NCBI GenBank assembly: GCA_002407905.1
Contig: DHPL01000025.1
Location: 45,083 to 59,303, forward strand
DNA length: 14,221 bases
Reading direction: 5' to 3'
Origin: Anaerolineaceae bacterium UBA5365
GTDB taxonomy: Bacteria > Chloroflexota > Anaerolineae > Anaerolineales > Anaerolineaceae
Shown here in pieces: positions 13,431-14,221 of this stretch. The notes beneath the pieces are model-generated. The model was not told the origin of the DNA. It did no database searches and saw only the letters and a list, made by a program, of their open reading frames with translations. Every line of letters begins with the position of its first letter. The stretch's first letter is position 1. The position numbers and the translations under genes were made by a program.

Positions 13431-14072
13431 TTACGCCTGACGGATGGGGTGGCGGATGACGGTTTTCAAAGCCTGCGGCGCGGTCTTTTGCGGGTCATTC
13501 AGGTAGATTTCGTGGTGCCTGCGGCCGCTGGCGAAATCCTCACTGTAGCCGGAGTTATGGATGAAGGTAACGAGATTGCGGATGGTGGCCGGCTCTTCAT
13601 CATAACTTCCCGTATGCATCACCTGGGCACAAAGGCCTTCTTCCAGCAGCTCCAGCCGCGCGAGCGAGAGGTCCAGCTTTGGCTTCTTGCGCGCCAGGCT
13701 GCTCTTGGCAGCCAGGAAGACTGCCGGCGTCACAAATTCCGGCTGGCGGATCATCGATGTCCAGACCAGGGACTCTTTGTCGATCCTGTCGATGGTGCTG
13801 TAATCCGTGATAGGCAGGGTCCACAGCCCTTCCAGAGGCGGCACAACGTATTCGAAGTAGTCTGCTGGGGCTGGTCCGCTCTTGGGGCTCATCTTGATGG
13901 CGTAACTGAGGCCGTAAAGCACTTGCAGGGCGTCCTTGTAGGCGGGGGAGGTGTTCGGGTCACCAGAGCCATCCACCATGATGTAGAGCAGGGGCGGCAC
14001 GCTGATGATGTTGGGCTCGGGCCCGGGAAAATAGAGCGCTTTGTCTTGCTTTTTGAAGTCGATGGGCGGCAT
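13431..14072 (-). CDS. GyrI-like small-molecule-binding domain protein
   Basis: 213 aa. Single-domain protein of the GyrI-like (SHS2-fold, SOUL/AraC-effector-type) superfamily. Such domains bind small organic molecules and some hydrolyse reactive ones. Characteristic stretches are PPLLYIMVDGSGDPNTS (26-42), YKDALQVLYGLSYAIKM (45-61), YFEYVVPPLEGLW (72-84), and late VMHTGSYDEEPATIRNL (150-166) and HHEIYLNDP (185-193), which define the stand-alone subgroup. There is no DNA-binding domain and no signal peptide. GGAGG ends 6 nt before the ATG. TAAAAT on the minus strand (14107-14102) could be its -10, without a good -35; read-through from the tRNA-Leu 63 nt upstream is also possible. It ends 2 nt before the probable start of the ClbS-type gene, so the two form one translationally coupled unit. 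Catalysis is not shown by any motif. Confidence 0.88.
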   Translation of the reverse strand: MPPIDFKKQDKALYFPGPEPNIISVPPLLYIMVDGSGDPNTSPAYKDALQVLYGLSYAIKMSPKSGPAPADYFEYVVPPLEGLWTLPITDYSTIDRIDKESLVWTSMIRQPEFVTPAVFLAAKSSLARKKPKLDLSLARLELLEEGLCAQVMHTGSYDEEPATIRNLVTFIHNSGYSEDFASGRRHHEIYLNDPQKTAPQALKTVIRHPIRQA

Positions 14073-14135
14073 GGATGACCTCCGGCAGGATTGATGCGCT
14101 AATTTTAATTCAGGGGGAAGTCATTTTTTGGATAA

Positions 14136-14217
<82 letters not shown>

Positions 14218-14221
14218 AAGT

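Overview
The window looks like an ordinary chromosomal stretch from a GC-rich (roughly 60% by eye) bacterium. The protein flavour suggests Chloroflexota, possibly Anaerolineae: a Cys-containing tandem SH3 protein, signal-peptide-free GH13 enzymes, a one-gene rplS unit, MutS2 with an Smr tail, and leaderless-looking starts just after a -10 box. This placement is inference from gene style, not from a marker comparison. I see no insertion sequence, CRISPR array, phage gene or integrase.

Layout. (1) 1-774: 3' part of an SH3-repeat protein, cut by the window start. (2) 949-3129: a cytoplasmic GH13 glycosidase and a SAM-dependent methyltransferase, both on +. (3) 3198-5181: on -, a tetR gene followed by a second GH13 enzyme; a 12-bp bidirectional terminator separates them from the methyltransferase. 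Two identical copies of the 16-bp perfect palindrome TATACCGTACGGTATA lie in front of tetR and in front of the amylase, so the regulator probably controls itself and the glycosidase. (4) 5369-7153: an exported or membrane-anchored beta-lactamase-fold serine hydrolase on +, divergent from tetR. (5) 7211-8866: on -, a class-3-like aldehyde dehydrogenase followed by a small helical protein. (6) 9086-12715: on +, rplS with its own promoter, then a peptidase C26 (PuuD-like) glutamine-amidotransferase-fold hydrolase closely followed by mutS2. (7) 12925-14072: on -, a GyrI-like ligand-binding protein followed 2 nt later by a ClbS/DfsB-family protein, a probable small-molecule protection pair. (8) 14136-14217: tRNA-Leu(CAA) on -.

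How the parts work together. The two GH13 enzymes lack signal peptides and carry all catalytic residues, which fits intracellular alpha-glucan or maltodextrin breakdown; only the second sits in the tetR unit. The strongest regulatory signal is the tetR promoter (TTGACA-17 nt-TATATT). The palindrome fills most of the spacer and overlaps the -10, and the ATG lies 6 nt after the -10, so the mRNA is probably leaderless and autorepressed. The GyrI/ClbS pair is the most suggestive accessory unit: ClbS is known to protect E. coli from colibactin, and GyrI-like domains bind small molecules. Nothing here proves a new system. The best candidates are the TetR-glycosidase circuit, the GyrI-ClbS pair with a probable CUG start, and compact regulatory junctions around rplS.
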